DNA of 64,000 bases, taken from assembly GCF_018918345.1 (NCBI RefSeq), contig NZ_JAHLQI010000003.1:186001-250000 (forward strand). The letters are read 5' to 3'. Below are positions 51,707 to 60,054 of the stretch, piece by piece; within the stretch, counting starts at the first letter, position 1, and each line of letters starts with the position of its first letter. Made by a program: the position numbers and the translations under genes. Below the pieces are notes generated by a model. That model was not told where the DNA came from, ran no database searches, and saw only the letters and a program-made list of their open reading frames with translations. The stretch is from Butyricicoccus intestinisimiae. GTDB taxonomy: Bacteria; Bacillota; Clostridia; Oscillospirales; Butyricicoccaceae.

Positions 51707-51809
51707 ATAGGCTTCCTCCTCACGAATCTACATTCGTGTACTTTTTTCATATACTTGTTTATTATATCCTAAATTCGGATGCCATGCAACGCCGGATGCA
51801 GAGACGGCG

Positions 51810-52352
51810 TCAAGATAAGCAAGAATCGAGTACTTTTTGCAGCTCTTCCAGATTTTTTACAAAATAAATCTTTCTCTGCCGGTACTCGCTGGACAGGTCT
51901 GCCGCAATCATGCGCTCCAGCAGCTGCTGCAAGCTGTCATAATATCCGTGCAGATTATAGAGAATGCACGGAGCATCCAGCCGATCCAGTGCCAGCAGCG
52001 ACATGACCTCTGTGATTTCCTCCAGCGTTCCTGTTCCGCCTGGCATCGCAATAAACGCATCGCCCAGCTCAATCATCTTGCTCTTGCGCTCCGCCATGGT
52101 CTCCGTGACGATGAGATGGGTCACGGCATCGTATTGCAGCTCTTTTTCCATAAAAAATTGCGGTTCGACACCCGTGACTTTGCCGCCTGCACGCAGCACA
52201 CTCTCCGCAATGATTCCCATCAGTCCGACTTTCGATCCGCCGTATACCAAGTCATTTCCGCTCTCGCCAATCCATGTACCCAGCTCCCGCACGGCCTGTT
52301 TTAGCGCCGGATCATTTCCTTCGTTTGCCCCCAAATAAACCGTTATATTCAT
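51810..52352 (-). CDS. LOG-family nucleotide phosphoribohydrolase
   Basis: 180 residues of the TIGR00730/LOG type. NDLVYGGSKVGLMGIIAE and the active-site motif AFIAMPGGTGTLEEITEV are present. Such enzymes remove the base from (cytokinin) riboside 5'-monophosphates; older annotation as lysine decarboxylase is wrong. Start ATG at 52352 after AAGGCG. The longer open frame runs into the ptsI terminator and is not supported. Confidence 0.9.
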   Translation of the reverse strand: MNITVYLGANEGNDPALKQAVRELGTWIGESGNDLVYGGSKVGLMGIIAESVLRAGGKVTGVEPQFFMEKELQYDAVTHLIVTETMAERKSKMIELGDAFIAMPGGTGTLEEITEVMSLLALDRLDAPCILYNLHGYYDSLQQLLERMIAADLSSEYRQRKIYFVKNLEELQKVLDSCLS

Positions 52353-52400
52353 GTTTTCGCCTTCTTTCTGTGTGTCTCCACCCAGTATACCATAAAAAAA

Positions 52401-52424
52401 GACCTGCCGCAGCCACGGCAGGTC
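52401..52424 (-). terminator. Terminator of ptsI
   Basis: GACCTGCCG pairs with CGGCAGGTC; TTTTTTATGG follows on the minus strand. Confidence 0.9.
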
Positions 52425-52444
52425 CTTCACAGATACTATTCGTA

Positions 52445-54109
52445 TTACTTCAGCAGGTCTTCGAGAATTTTCTCTCTGTTCTCTGCGGTGTTAATCGAGC
52501 GGATGGTTGAACGCAGCGGCAGGACAGCGGACGGGGAAACACTCAGCTCGTCTACGCCGAGTGCCATAAAGGTTTCTGTCATCGAAATATCTGCGCCCAG
52601 CTCGCCGCAAATGCCGATCCAGATACCAGCCTTGTGGGCGTTGTCTGCTGCCATCTTAATCATGCGCAGGACTGCCGGATGATGGGCGTCAAAGAAGCGG
52701 TCGAGATTTCCGCCCTGACGATCGGTTGCCAGCGTGTACTGGGTCAGGTCGTTGGTGCCGACGGAGAAGAAATCTACCAGCTTTGCCAGACGATCCGACA
52801 TCATCACAGCGGCCGGCGTCTCAACCATAATGCCCAGTTCAATGTTCTCATCAAACGGCTGCTCTTCCTTGCGCAGCTCTGCCTTGACGCCCTCACAAAT
52901 GCGCTTGATTTCCAGCACTTCCCACTCTGAGGTAATCATCGGGAACATGATGGCAATCTTGCCGTATGCAGAAGCACGATACAGCGCGCGCAGCTGGGTC
53001 TTAAAGACCTCCGGACGGGTCAAACAGATACGAATTGCACGCAGACCCATTGCCGGATTTTCCTCGTGCGCCAGCTGGAAGTAATCCGCCTGCTTGTCCG
53101 CACCGATGTCCAGCGTGCGGATAATCACGCGCTTGCCGCCCATGCGTTCGGCAACCGTCTTATATGCCTGGAACTGCTGTTCTTCGGTCGGATAATCGTT
53201 GTTCTGCAGGTACAGGAACTCGGAGCGGAACAGACCGATGCCGCCGCCGTCATTGGCGAGCACCTGATCGACATCATCCGGAGAACCGATGTTGCAGTAT
53301 ACCATGACCTTGCGGCCGTCAATCGTCACATTTTCCTTGCCCTTGAGCTGATCCATGAGTTCCTTCATGGCGCGCTGCTTGGCGTGCTTCTTGCTCAAGC
53401 GCTCATGCGTGATTTCGTCCGCCTCGACAAACAGCTCACCGGTCTCGCCGTCAATCCACGCGGTCTTGCCCTCGTAGTCCTCGCGGAGCGCATCACCGGT
53501 ACCGATGACAGCCGGAATGCCCATCGTGCGCGCCAAAATTGCCGTGTGGCTGTTGCCGGAGCCGCCCTGCGTAATAAAGCCCAAAATCTTGGACTTGTCC
53601 AGCTGTACGGTCTCAGACGGAGCCAAATCATCCGCTGCCAGAATAACCTGCACGTCCGAATCAATGCCGCCTGCCACGGCACCGCTCAAAATACCAATGA
53701 CGCGGTTGGAAATATCCTTGACGTCTGCGGCGCGCGCCTGCATGTAGCTGTCATCCATCGAGGCAAACATCTGCGCAAACTGCTCTGCCACCTGCGAAAC
53801 GGCATACTCCGCATTGACCTGTTCGCCGTCAATCAAATCCTGAATGCCCTCCACATAGTCGAGGTCATCCAGCATCATCTGATGCGCTTCAAACAGCTCT
53901 GCGCCCTCTTCGCCTACCTCTGCAACAGCCTTTTCATACAGTGCCTTGAGCTGCTCCATCGCGGTCTGGCGAGCCGATTCAAAGCGCTGCTTTTCCGCTT
54001 CTGTATCTGCAATCTCATGTTTTGCGATGTCGTGATCTCCGCGCCGATAGAAACACAGCGGTCCATTTGCTACACCGCCGGAAACGCCTTTTCCCTGAAT
54101 GGTATACAT
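52445..54109 (-). CDS. ptsI: PTS enzyme I (PEP-protein phosphotransferase)
   Basis: 554 residues. Passes phosphate from PEP to HPr in the sugar phosphotransferase system. The phosphorylated histidine is in GGSGNSHTAILARTMGIPA; the PEP site shows DIGADKQ, RAIRICLTRPEVF and EIGIMVETP-like LGIMVETPAAVMM, and the C-terminus has GICGELGAD. ATG at 54109 after GGGAGG. ptsH is not adjacent here. A 250-nt leader with two terminator-like hairpins precedes the gene, which suggests regulated readthrough. Confidence 0.96.
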   Translation of the reverse strand: MYTIQGKGVSGGVANGPLCFYRRGDHDIAKHEIADTEAEKQRFESARQTAMEQLKALYEKAVAEVGEEGAELFEAHQMMLDDLDYVEGIQDLIDGEQVNAEYAVSQVAEQFAQMFASMDDSYMQARAADVKDISNRVIGILSGAVAGGIDSDVQVILAADDLAPSETVQLDKSKILGFITQGGSGNSHTAILARTMGIPAVIGTGDALREDYEGKTAWIDGETGELFVEADEITHERLSKKHAKQRAMKELMDQLKGKENVTIDGRKVMVYCNIGSPDDVDQVLANDGGGIGLFRSEFLYLQNNDYPTEEQQFQAYKTVAERMGGKRVIIRTLDIGADKQADYFQLAHEENPAMGLRAIRICLTRPEVFKTQLRALYRASAYGKIAIMFPMITSEWEVLEIKRICEGVKAELRKEEQPFDENIELGIMVETPAAVMMSDRLAKLVDFFSVGTNDLTQYTLATDRQGGNLDRFFDAHHPAVLRMIKMAADNAHKAGIWIGICGELGADISMTETFMALGVDELSVSPSAVLPLRSTIRSINTAENREKILEDLLK

Positions 54110-54200
54110 AATAAGTTCCTCCCTCATTGTCCGCCTGTCTGTGTACAGGCCTGTGTGCTTTTGCTTCCCATTCTCCCTCATTTTCCTGCATTTTATCGCA

Positions 54201-54233
54201 TGAAAAAAGCAGAAGGATCTGTTCTTTATTCTT
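54201..54233 (-). terminator. Second hairpin in the ptsI leader, possible attenuator
   Basis: On the minus strand AGCAGAAG, a 15-nt loop, CTTCTGCT, then TTTTTTC. Lies inside the predicted leader, upstream of the coding region. Confidence 0.6.
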
Positions 54234-54277
54234 CTGCTCACACCGTACCGTTCCGTCCTTTGCGCATACAGAAAAAA

Positions 54278-54303
54278 ACTGAAAGATTCTCTCTCATTTC
54301 AGT
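54278..54303 (-). terminator. First hairpin in the ptsI leader, possible attenuator
   Basis: On the minus strand ACTGAAA, loop, TTTCAGT, then TTTTTTCTG. Together with the next hairpin it forms a tandem arrangement. Confidence 0.55.
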
Positions 54304-54368
54304 CCCATCTCCCCGCACCGAACAGACCAGCGCTCTCTATTCTCTTGTAATTTATCTATTCCTATTTC

Positions 54369-54397
54369 ATCTTATCCGTTTCCGGTGCATTTGTCAA
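54369..54397 (-). promoter_or_regulatory. Promoter of ptsI
   Basis: On the minus strand TTGACA, 17 bp, TAAGAT. Transcription would begin near 54362, giving a leader of about 250 nt. Confidence 0.78.
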
Positions 54398-54413
54398 GAA
54401 TACACAGAAAAAA

Positions 54414-54444
54414 AGAGGATACAATCTTCCCAATTGTATCCTCT
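54414..54444 (-). terminator. Terminator of the GH3-like gene
   Basis: AGAGGATACAAT pairs with ATTGTATCCTCT; TTTTTTCTG follows on the minus strand. Confidence 0.88.
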
Positions 54445-54455
54445 GTCCGTTTTTG

Positions 54456-55568
54456 TCAGGCGATCAGGCCGCCGTCAATTTTGGCGGTCAGAATGCGCTG
54501 CACGCTGTCATCAATGCGCTGTTCCGTCAATTTTCCGTCGGATACTGCCTGAAACAGGGCGCGATAAACCGCATCCACATCAGACGGCTCCAGCAGCATA
54601 TCCGCGCCCGCCTGCACGGCGAGAACCGCCGCTTCGCCCTCTGCGTACTGCTCGGTCAAGGCTGTATCCTGCAAGGCGTCCGTCATGATAATGCCGGTGT
54701 AGTTCAGCTTTTTGCGCAGCAGATCCGTCATCACCTTGGATGACACCGAGCACGGCACGGTATCATACGTCTTGTTCTGCGCGTTGGTGACAATCATAAA
54801 TGCCGGTTTCTGCTTGATGCACGCCTCAAAGGCGGAAAGATTTTCCTCATCCTCCCCCGGAAAGGCGGAAACCGCAGACAGCACGTGATTTTTCTGCAAG
54901 CCCTTGATTTCGCCGGACGCTATATCTGCATCGTCTCCGACTGCCGGCGCCAAATTTACGGTAAATCCGACACCGCTCAGCTCCTGCGCAATGGTCTGTC
55001 CCAGTGCATACGCCGTCTGTTCGTCCGTGCTCTCCGCAGCGTTCAAAATGCTTTTCGTCCGCAGCGCCTGTGCAACCGGCGCATTGCTGCCGCCCTGCTC
55101 CTGTACGCCCAAGAACACCGGAACACCGCTCTTAGATGCCTCGGCATAGCTCTGGGTATTGCTCAGCATATCCTTGATTTGCGCTTTTCCCTGCAAGCTC
55201 TGTCTTGTGTACAGCACACCGCCAACCGGACGCTTTTCTATCGCTTCCTGTGTTGCCGTGCCGGCACGAACGACCTGCTTGGTCTGCGTCAGCGCCTCCG
55301 GCGTCACGAACATCATCTGATACAGCTTTTGCTCCAAGGTCATCGCGTCCAGCAGCTCGTTGGCACGCTTTTGCGATGCCGTGAGCGGCTGTGCTTCCGC
55401 CTCTTTCTCCGGCTCTTTCGTCTGTTGCTCTGCGTCATTGGATGTGCGCACCAGAAATTCTGCACCTGCCGGTGCCCGATCCGGATGAAACTGAATATAT
55501 CCGATGGCTGCCGCGCTCAGTACAATGCACGCCACAACTGGGATCAGCAGCAAATATCGCTTCTTCAT
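54456..55568 (-). CDS. GH3-family protein, membrane-anchored, degenerate active site
   Basis: 370 residues. One N-terminal helix (LLLIPVVACIVLSAAAIGYI), a Glu/Gln-rich linker, then a GH3 barrel like NagZ (LLDAMTLEQKLYQMMFVTPE, GGVLYTRQSL, VNLAPAV). The nucleophile aspartate is present in GIIMTDALQD. But the KHFPGHGDT loop, which holds the general acid/base dyad, is SAFPGEDEEN, and the substrate loop D-x-EGG-R is VQEQGGSN. Hence hydrolysis of GlcNAc-MurNAc links looks unlikely. ATG at 55568 after AGGAGG. Confidence 0.75.
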   Translation of the reverse strand: MKKRYLLLIPVVACIVLSAAAIGYIQFHPDRAPAGAEFLVRTSNDAEQQTKEPEKEAEAQPLTASQKRANELLDAMTLEQKLYQMMFVTPEALTQTKQVVRAGTATQEAIEKRPVGGVLYTRQSLQGKAQIKDMLSNTQSYAEASKSGVPVFLGVQEQGGSNAPVAQALRTKSILNAAESTDEQTAYALGQTIAQELSGVGFTVNLAPAVGDDADIASGEIKGLQKNHVLSAVSAFPGEDEENLSAFEACIKQKPAFMIVTNAQNKTYDTVPCSVSSKVMTDLLRKKLNYTGIIMTDALQDTALTEQYAEGEAAVLAVQAGADMLLEPSDVDAVYRALFQAVSDGKLTEQRIDDSVQRILTAKIDGGLIA

Positions 55569-55642
55569 TTTGGAACCTCCTGCGGTTTTTCTCGTATCAG
55601 TATACCGTATTTATCAAAAGATTTCTACCGATTTTGAGAAAA

Positions 55643-56239
55643 CTACGCCTTTTTGCCCAATACCTCCCGCCGGATATAGGCAAAAGTCTCCTCCTCGCCC
55701 TTTTCGGCGAGCATGTGCAGCATGGTTTCCAGCAGCTCTCGGGTTTTCGGATGCATAATCATGGTGTTGACGCGCAGGCCGTTTTCGTAGTACTGCCATG
55801 CCGAAGCATCGGTATAGGCATCCCCCTGATAGACACGGCAGGCGGCAATGCGGTCGCACAGCATCTCCGCGACGTATTTTACCGGCATTTCCATACCCGT
55901 GAGCGGATACCCGTCTTTTTTCAGCGAATAGTCAATCCAATACTCCAAATGGTGCTTGTTTCTGCCCTTGTGATGCAGCCAAGCTGTGCTATAGCCGCGA
56001 TCAAGCCGTTCGGCTGTGTTCGGACTGCGATAGCCCTGATAGTACTTCGCACCGACAAAAAACTCCGTCGGGCTGTATTTTGACAAATCATGCATGAGAC
56101 CTTGGCGATACAGCCCCAGCTTAAAGCAATACTTTCGCACCAGCGCCCTGTGATGATGCACCGTGCACAAGTGCCGCAGCCACTTCGGCCGCCGGTCTGC
56201 TTTTACTCGTACCGATAATTCTTTTTCTATTGATTTCAT
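55643..56239 (-). CDS. DUF5662 family protein
   Basis: 198 residues, rich in His, Tyr, Arg. Conserved stretches RHLCTVHHHRALVRKYCFKL, GLMHDLSKYSPTEF and HHLEYW suggest a metal-binding HD-like helical fold. Start ATG at 56239, 11 bp after the stop of the upstream gene, with AAGGGATTG. Family function unknown. Confidence 0.72.
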   Translation of the reverse strand: MKSIEKELSVRVKADRRPKWLRHLCTVHHHRALVRKYCFKLGLYRQGLMHDLSKYSPTEFFVGAKYYQGYRSPNTAERLDRGYSTAWLHHKGRNKHHLEYWIDYSLKKDGYPLTGMEMPVKYVAEMLCDRIAACRVYQGDAYTDASAWQYYENGLRVNTMIMHPKTRELLETMLHMLAEKGEEETFAYIRREVLGKKA

Positions 56240-56250
56240 AACAATCCCTT

Positions 56251-56721
56251 TTATTTTTCCAGCACTCGATATACATAACACGGTTTCCACATAACATCGC
56301 CGGTATCCAACAGCGGCAACAATTTCGATATGTCTGCCGTATTTCTGCACAACCCGTTTTTATTCAGAATTTGTTGTACCCGTCTGTCGGATATATTCTC
56401 CAGCAAAGACTCGCAGCAATCGTGCACAATATCAATACCCAGCCATGTTACAGAATAACCGTACGCAGAATCTATGAGTTTTGTATCGTATGCTATGATC
56501 TCACACAGAATCTCATACTGCCGGAGTATTTTTTCAAAATCCATGAGTTTTTCCAGCACGTTTTGACTTTCCGGTTGTTCTAAAAACATCAGGTACGCAT
56601 CATACATTTCCAACAGCTTTGCAAAATCTTTCTTGCTCTTTTTCGTCAGCAAGTCCGTTGCAAGCAATGACCTTCCAATTCCACGATAATTTTCTTTTAT
56701 TGGAACAATATCTATCTTCAC
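56251..56721 (-). CDS. Hypothetical protein, 156 residues
   Basis: Mostly helical; starts with KIDIVPIKENYRGIGRSLLA and contains DIVHDCCESLLENISDRRVQ. GTG at 56721 with GAGGGTG upstream. It lies 9 bp after the DUF445 gene and 11 bp before the DUF5662 gene, so it is the middle of a three-gene unit. The coding DNA is more A+T-rich than its neighbours. No family recognised. Confidence 0.6.
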   Translation of the reverse strand: MKIDIVPIKENYRGIGRSLLATDLLTKKSKKDFAKLLEMYDAYLMFLEQPESQNVLEKLMDFEKILRQYEILCEIIAYDTKLIDSAYGYSVTWLGIDIVHDCCESLLENISDRRVQQILNKNGLCRNTADISKLLPLLDTGDVMWKPCYVYRVLEK

Positions 56722-56730
56722 GCCGCACCC

Positions 56731-57630
56731 TCAGAACAGCAGATTGAGCAGTCCGATAATAAAGCCGACCAGTGCGCCGAGGTTGACGACAGCGCCCAGC
56801 TCTTTTTTCATGATGGACATGACCAGCGTTTCGACTTCTTCCGGCTGCATGGCGAGAATTTTATTTTCCGCCACGCCGCGCAGATTGAGCATTTGAATCA
56901 AGCTCTCTGCCTTTTCGTCCACCATGCGCTCATACAGCTTCATGCACAAATCGACCGGTTCCATCTGCGCCTCCTGCATAAGTGCCAGCACGTCCCCGAC
57001 TGGCTTTTGCTCCGACTCTTCCCAGATGCTGCGCATCTGCGGCGTGAGCAGCACATCTATATTGGTATCCAGATAGGCATCAATGTGTTCCTGAATCGGT
57101 TTTGCCAGACCTTCCAGCATATCGCCCCGAATCATCTTTCCCAAAAACGAACCGTCAAGCTTTTGGCTGACAGCTTCAATGACTTTCTGTGCGATAATAT
57201 CGCCCAGCCCCATATCCAGCACGCGATCGCTGACCTTTTCGGTCAGCTTGTCCTGTAAAATATCGCGGCCCTTTTCGTAATTTTCTTCGCCCGCCAGCTT
57301 GATGCCGATTTGCTTGAGCGGTGTCTCCGTGTGCTTTCCCAGCTCCTGTGTCAGCGCCTTGCGCAGCTGTGTTTTCGCCTGTTCTGACAGCAGCATTTCC
57401 CGAATATCTTCTTGTGTGAGCAGCGTACTGCTTACCGCCTCACCGGCGGCGCGCGCGAGCCGTGCCTGCCCCTTCGGGATGATGCCCGGCGTAAACGGCA
57501 GCTGTTTTCCGAACAGCATCACCGGCCGCAGCGGGCGAAACAGCATTTTGACAGCAATATAGTTGGTGCAGTATCCAATGACGGCGCCGATCACCGGCCC
57601 CGACAGCGTTTGTACAATTCCGAGATCCAA
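56731..57630 (-). CDS. DUF445 family membrane protein
   Basis: About 299 residues: an N-terminal membrane segment with the family motif IGYCTNYIAVKMLFRPLRPV, then a long helical cytosolic part and a C-terminal membrane segment (GALVGFIIGLLNLLF). FTPGIIPKGQARLARAAGEA is also typical. The start is placed at TTG 57630, 6 nt after AAGGAAGG; an in-frame ATG at 57654 has no ribosome site. Bacillus YheB-like proteins of this family have no settled function. Confidence 0.82.
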   Translation of the reverse strand: MDLGIVQTLSGPVIGAVIGYCTNYIAVKMLFRPLRPVMLFGKQLPFTPGIIPKGQARLARAAGEAVSSTLLTQEDIREMLLSEQAKTQLRKALTQELGKHTETPLKQIGIKLAGEENYEKGRDILQDKLTEKVSDRVLDMGLGDIIAQKVIEAVSQKLDGSFLGKMIRGDMLEGLAKPIQEHIDAYLDTNIDVLLTPQMRSIWEESEQKPVGDVLALMQEAQMEPVDLCMKLYERMVDEKAESLIQMLNLRGVAENKILAMQPEEVETLVMSIMKKELGAVVNLGALVGFIIGLLNLLF

Positions 57631-57846
57631 AAAGATCCTTCCTTTCTTTTTCATACAGCATGATGAAAATACATATTTTTGATTGTTTTTACTGTATACC
57701 GCCGACCTGAAATTGTCAATAGATTCCCATATCCTGTGGGAAAAGTTACGGTTTCTTCATATTTTTTATCGAAAAGCCCAATTTTCACGCGGGCACTTTT
57801 TGGTTTTTCTGCACGGTTTGCTCTTCCGTTCTCCGCCGGAACGTGT

Positions 57847-57852
57847 TATAAT
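57847..57852 (+). promoter_or_regulatory. Extended -10 promoter of glmS
   Basis: TGTTATAAT: a consensus -10 with the upstream TG. A poor -35 (TTCCGT) lies 17 bp before it. Start of transcription near 57859. Confidence 0.65.
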
Positions 57853-57904
57853 ATCCCATAATCAACTATGCCGCTGCATTCGGCACCATCATTTCGGAAT
57901 CCTT

Positions 57905-58060
57905 TTCCGACCGGAACCAAGCGCCAGAGCTGCCATGCAGGGTAGCTGACGAGGTGGAAGTTATCGAAAATTCGGCGGATGCTTCCCGCCCGCAGGCACA
58001 CGGACGAAAGCCGTTCTCTAAAACCGCACCGGTGACGGTGTGAACAGAGGGGTTCGGCAC
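57905..58060 (+). ncRNA. glmS ribozyme riboswitch
   Basis: Self-cleaving RNA that senses glucosamine 6-phosphate. The conserved core is present: AAGCGCCAGAGCT with the cleavage site between 57920 and 57921, AGCTGACGAGGTGGAAG, TTATCGAAAATTCGGCGG and ATGCTTCCCGCC; the P3/P4 region with GAACAGAGGGG and GGTGACGG follows. It ends about 40 nt before glmS. High product level leads to cleavage and decay of the message. Confidence 0.95.
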
Positions 58061-58099
58061 TGTGCTGATAAAAAATTTATACCTCGGAGGTAAACTATC

Positions 58100-59941
58100 A
58101 TGTGTGGAATCGTAGGCTATGCCGGCCATGAGCAGGCGGCACCCTTCCTGCTGGAAGGTCTGGAAAAACTGGAGTACCGCGGTTATGACTCGGCAGGCAT
58201 CGCCGTATTCTCTGACAAAGTTCGCACCGTCAAGTCTCAGGGTCGTTTGGCTGTCCTGCGCGAAAAGGTAAACGCTGCAGGCGGCGTATCCGGCACGCTC
58301 GGCATCGGACACACCCGCTGGGCAACGCACGGCGCACCGAACGACATCAACTCTCACCCGCATTCGAGCATGAGCCGCCGCATCACTGTGGTGCACAACG
58401 GCATCATTGAGAATTATATCCCGCTCAAGGAAGAACTGCAGGCAAACGGCGTGGTATTCCGCTCGGAAACCGACACCGAAGTTGTCGCACAGCTGTTTGA
58501 CTATCTGTACGACGGCGATTTGGTCGGCACGCTCATCAAGGTGCTGCACCGCATCCGCGGCTCGTATGCACTGGGCATCCTGTGCACCGACTATCCGGAC
58601 ACCCTGCTCGCAGTTCGCAAGGACAGCCCGATGATTATCGGTCTGGGCGAACACGAGAATTACATCGCATCGGATATTCCAGCGGTGCTCGACCATACCC
58701 GCAAGTATTATCTGCTGGGCGACAATGAAATCGCACTCATCAAGGCGGATTCTGTTGAACTGATGGATATGGATCGCAAGCCGGTTCATCACGAAGTGTA
58801 TACGGTAGATTATGATATTTCCGCCGCAGAAAAGGGCGGTTACGATTACTTCATGATGAAGGAAATCAAGGAACAGCCCAACGCGCTGAGCACCTGCATC
58901 GGCTCCCGCGTGCATGACGGAGAAATCACGCTGGATAAGCTGCGTCTGAGCGACGAGCGCATCAAGAACATCGGCCGTATTCATATGGTTGCCTGCGGCT
59001 CTGCTTGGCACGCTGCCATGGTCGGCAAGTACGTCATCGAGGAGCTGACCCGCATTCCGGTTGAAGTGGATTTGGCATCTGAGTTCCGTTACCGCCGTCC
59101 GATTCTCAGCCGCAATGATCTGTGCATCACCATCAGCCAGTCCGGTGAGACCGCTGACACACTGGCTGCGCTGCGCGAAGCAAAGGCAAACGATGTGCAC
59201 GTTCTGTCCATCGTCAATGCCGTTGGCAGCTCCATCGCCCGTGAAAGCGATGACGTGCTGTACACGATGGCGGGTCCGGAAATCGCGGTTGCAACGACCA
59301 AGGGCTACACCACACAGCTCGCTGTCATCTATTTGATTGCCTTGAAGTTTGCACAGATTCGTCAGACCATTCGTCCGGAGGTATTCCAGTCTCTGCTGGC
59401 TGATTTGCAGAAGCTGCCGGAGCAGCTGGAGAGCATTTTCGCTGACGAGGATAAAATCCGTCAGCTGGCAAAGGATCATCAGTCCACCGGCACGGAGCTT
59501 GTCCGCAACAATGTATTTATCATTGGCCGCGGCATCGACTACGGCGCTTCGCTGGAAAGCTCCCTCAAGCTCAAGGAAATCTCCTATGTACACTCGGAAG
59601 CATACGCAGCAGGCGAGCTTAAGCACGGCACCATTTCCCTGATTGAGCCGGGCACACTGGTCATCGCTGTGGCAACGCAGGATCTGCTGTATGAAAAGCT
59701 GATTTCCAACGTCAAGGAAGTCAAGGCGCGCGGGGCGCACGTGATTGCCATCGTCAAGGAAGGCTGCACCGATGCGGAAACCGTCGCAGATACTGTTTTG
59801 TACATTCCGAAAACCGCGGACCTGTTCACCTCGACACTGACTGTCGTGCCGATGCAGCTGTTTGCATACTATACAGCCATTGAGTTAGGCTGCGACGTTG
59901 ATAAGCCGCGCAATCTGGCAAAATCTGTCACAGTAGAATAA
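58100..59941 (+). CDS. glmS: Glutamine-fructose-6-phosphate aminotransferase
   Basis: 613 residues. N-terminal glutaminase domain begins with the catalytic cysteine (CGIVGYAG), contains GHTRWATHG; two SIS domains bind fructose 6-phosphate (SQSGETADTL and the C-terminal AKSVTVE end). It makes glucosamine 6-phosphate for peptidoglycan. ATG at 58100 after CGGAGG, directly downstream of the ribozyme. Confidence 0.97.
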   Translation: MCGIVGYAGHEQAAPFLLEGLEKLEYRGYDSAGIAVFSDKVRTVKSQGRLAVLREKVNAAGGVSGTLGIGHTRWATHGAPNDINSHPHSSMSRRITVVHNGIIENYIPLKEELQANGVVFRSETDTEVVAQLFDYLYDGDLVGTLIKVLHRIRGSYALGILCTDYPDTLLAVRKDSPMIIGLGEHENYIASDIPAVLDHTRKYYLLGDNEIALIKADSVELMDMDRKPVHHEVYTVDYDISAAEKGGYDYFMMKEIKEQPNALSTCIGSRVHDGEITLDKLRLSDERIKNIGRIHMVACGSAWHAAMVGKYVIEELTRIPVEVDLASEFRYRRPILSRNDLCITISQSGETADTLAALREAKANDVHVLSIVNAVGSSIARESDDVLYTMAGPEIAVATTKGYTTQLAVIYLIALKFAQIRQTIRPEVFQSLLADLQKLPEQLESIFADEDKIRQLAKDHQSTGTELVRNNVFIIGRGIDYGASLESSLKLKEISYVHSEAYAAGELKHGTISLIEPGTLVIAVATQDLLYEKLISNVKEVKARGAHVIAIVKEGCTDAETVADTVLYIPKTADLFTSTLTVVPMQLFAYYTAIELGCDVDKPRNLAKSVTVE

Positions 59942-59953
59942 ATATTTGTTTAC

Positions 59954-59988
59954 AAGCGCTCTGTTTTTCAAGAAACAGAGTGCTTTTT
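59954..59988 (+). terminator. Terminator of glmS
   Basis: AAGCGCTCTGTTT pairs with AAACAGAGTGCTT (one G-U pair), then TTTTCG. Confidence 0.88.
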
Positions 59989-59999
59989 TCGTATCTCAA

Positions 60000-60028
60000 T
60001 TGACAAACCGCAAATGTATGTATATACT
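60000..60028 (+). promoter_or_regulatory. Promoter of the feoAB fusion
   Basis: TTGACA, 17 bp, TATACT; start near 60035, only 20 nt before the ATG. No clear Fur or IdeR box was recognised. Confidence 0.82.
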
Positions 60029-60054
60029 AACATTTGACAAGGGAGGTACTGCAT

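Noticed and set aside
54110-54362. T-box in the ptsI leader
   Set aside because: No AGGGUGGNACCGCG-type sequence; only terminator hairpins.
57866-59740. Long open frame antisense to glmS and its ribozyme
   Set aside because: Runs across the ribozyme and glmS on the opposite strand with no start signal; shadow of codon bias.
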